A DNA stretch of 14,730 bases from an uncultured Lachnospiraceae bacterium. Its GTDB lineage: Bacteria; Bacillota; Clostridia; Lachnospirales; Lachnospiraceae. Below the pieces are notes generated by a model. That model saw only the letters and a program-made list of their open reading frames with translations, did no database searches and was not told the origin of the DNA. The DNA lies in contig CAJTVL010000095.1 in NCBI GenBank assembly GCA_910579425.1, forward strand, positions 1-14,730, read 5' to 3'. This document shows, in pieces, positions 14,693 through 14,730 of this stretch (position 1 is its first letter; the number at the start of each line of letters is the position of its first letter). The translations under genes and the position numbers were made by a program.

Positions 14693-14730
14693 CTGGTCAA
14701 GCTTTCGGCCTATTAGTACCTGTCAGCTCT
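14693..14730 (-). rRNA. 23S ribosomal RNA, 3' end (partial)
   Basis: On the - strand the edge reads AGCTGACAGGTACTAATAGG followed by CCGAAAGCTTGACC, the conserved 3' terminal sequence of 23S rRNA in Firmicutes. The gene continues beyond the right edge. The exact 3' end was placed near 14693 by comparison with the E. coli GCTTAACCTT terminus and may be off by a few bases. Confidence 0.85.

Overview
The window looks like chromosomal DNA from an anaerobic low-to-mid GC Firmicute, most likely a Lachnospiraceae (Clostridium cluster XIVa) relative. This is inferred from strong AGGAGG-type ribosome binding sites, sigma-A-like promoters, rho-independent terminators, the style of the MATE, LysA and CheV proteins, and the 3' end of a 23S rRNA gene at the right edge. 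It is mostly a housekeeping region with some accessory genes. I see no insertion sequence, prophage, CRISPR array or integrase.

Left part, + strand (1-5131): a frameshifted remnant of an unrecognised gene enters from the left edge. It is followed by a two-gene ABC transporter operon: an ATPase and a 1211-residue FtsX-type permease that carries a coiled-coil insert of about 410 residues. A symmetric hairpin ends this operon and also serves the converging - strand genes.

Middle, - strand (5111-7569): nagB has its own promoter and is followed 16 bases later by a MATE exporter, so the two are probably one transcript. Upstream of nagB lie two tandem terminators, then tRNA-Leu(CAA) with its own promoter.

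Right part, - strand (7577-13505): six genes read in one direction: a degenerate Sir2-like protein, an acidic/lysine-rich single-span membrane protein, hisH, hisF, ung and lysA, then tRNA-Leu. I see no convincing terminator between them, so long co-transcripts ending after the tRNA are plausible. hisH and hisF overlap and form imidazole glycerol phosphate synthase. Ung is DNA repair and LysA is the last step of lysine synthesis.

Right edge, - strand (13629-14730): cheV (CheW plus receiver domain) sits directly behind the terminator of an rRNA operon, of which only the last ~38 bases of 23S are inside the window. No 5S gene lies between 23S and that terminator.

The most interesting items are the long coiled-coil ABC permease with a glycine break at its midpoint, the sirtuin-like protein that appears to have lost its catalytic histidine and is paired with a low-complexity membrane protein, and a nested set of mutually exclusive hairpins just before the lysA ribosome binding site.
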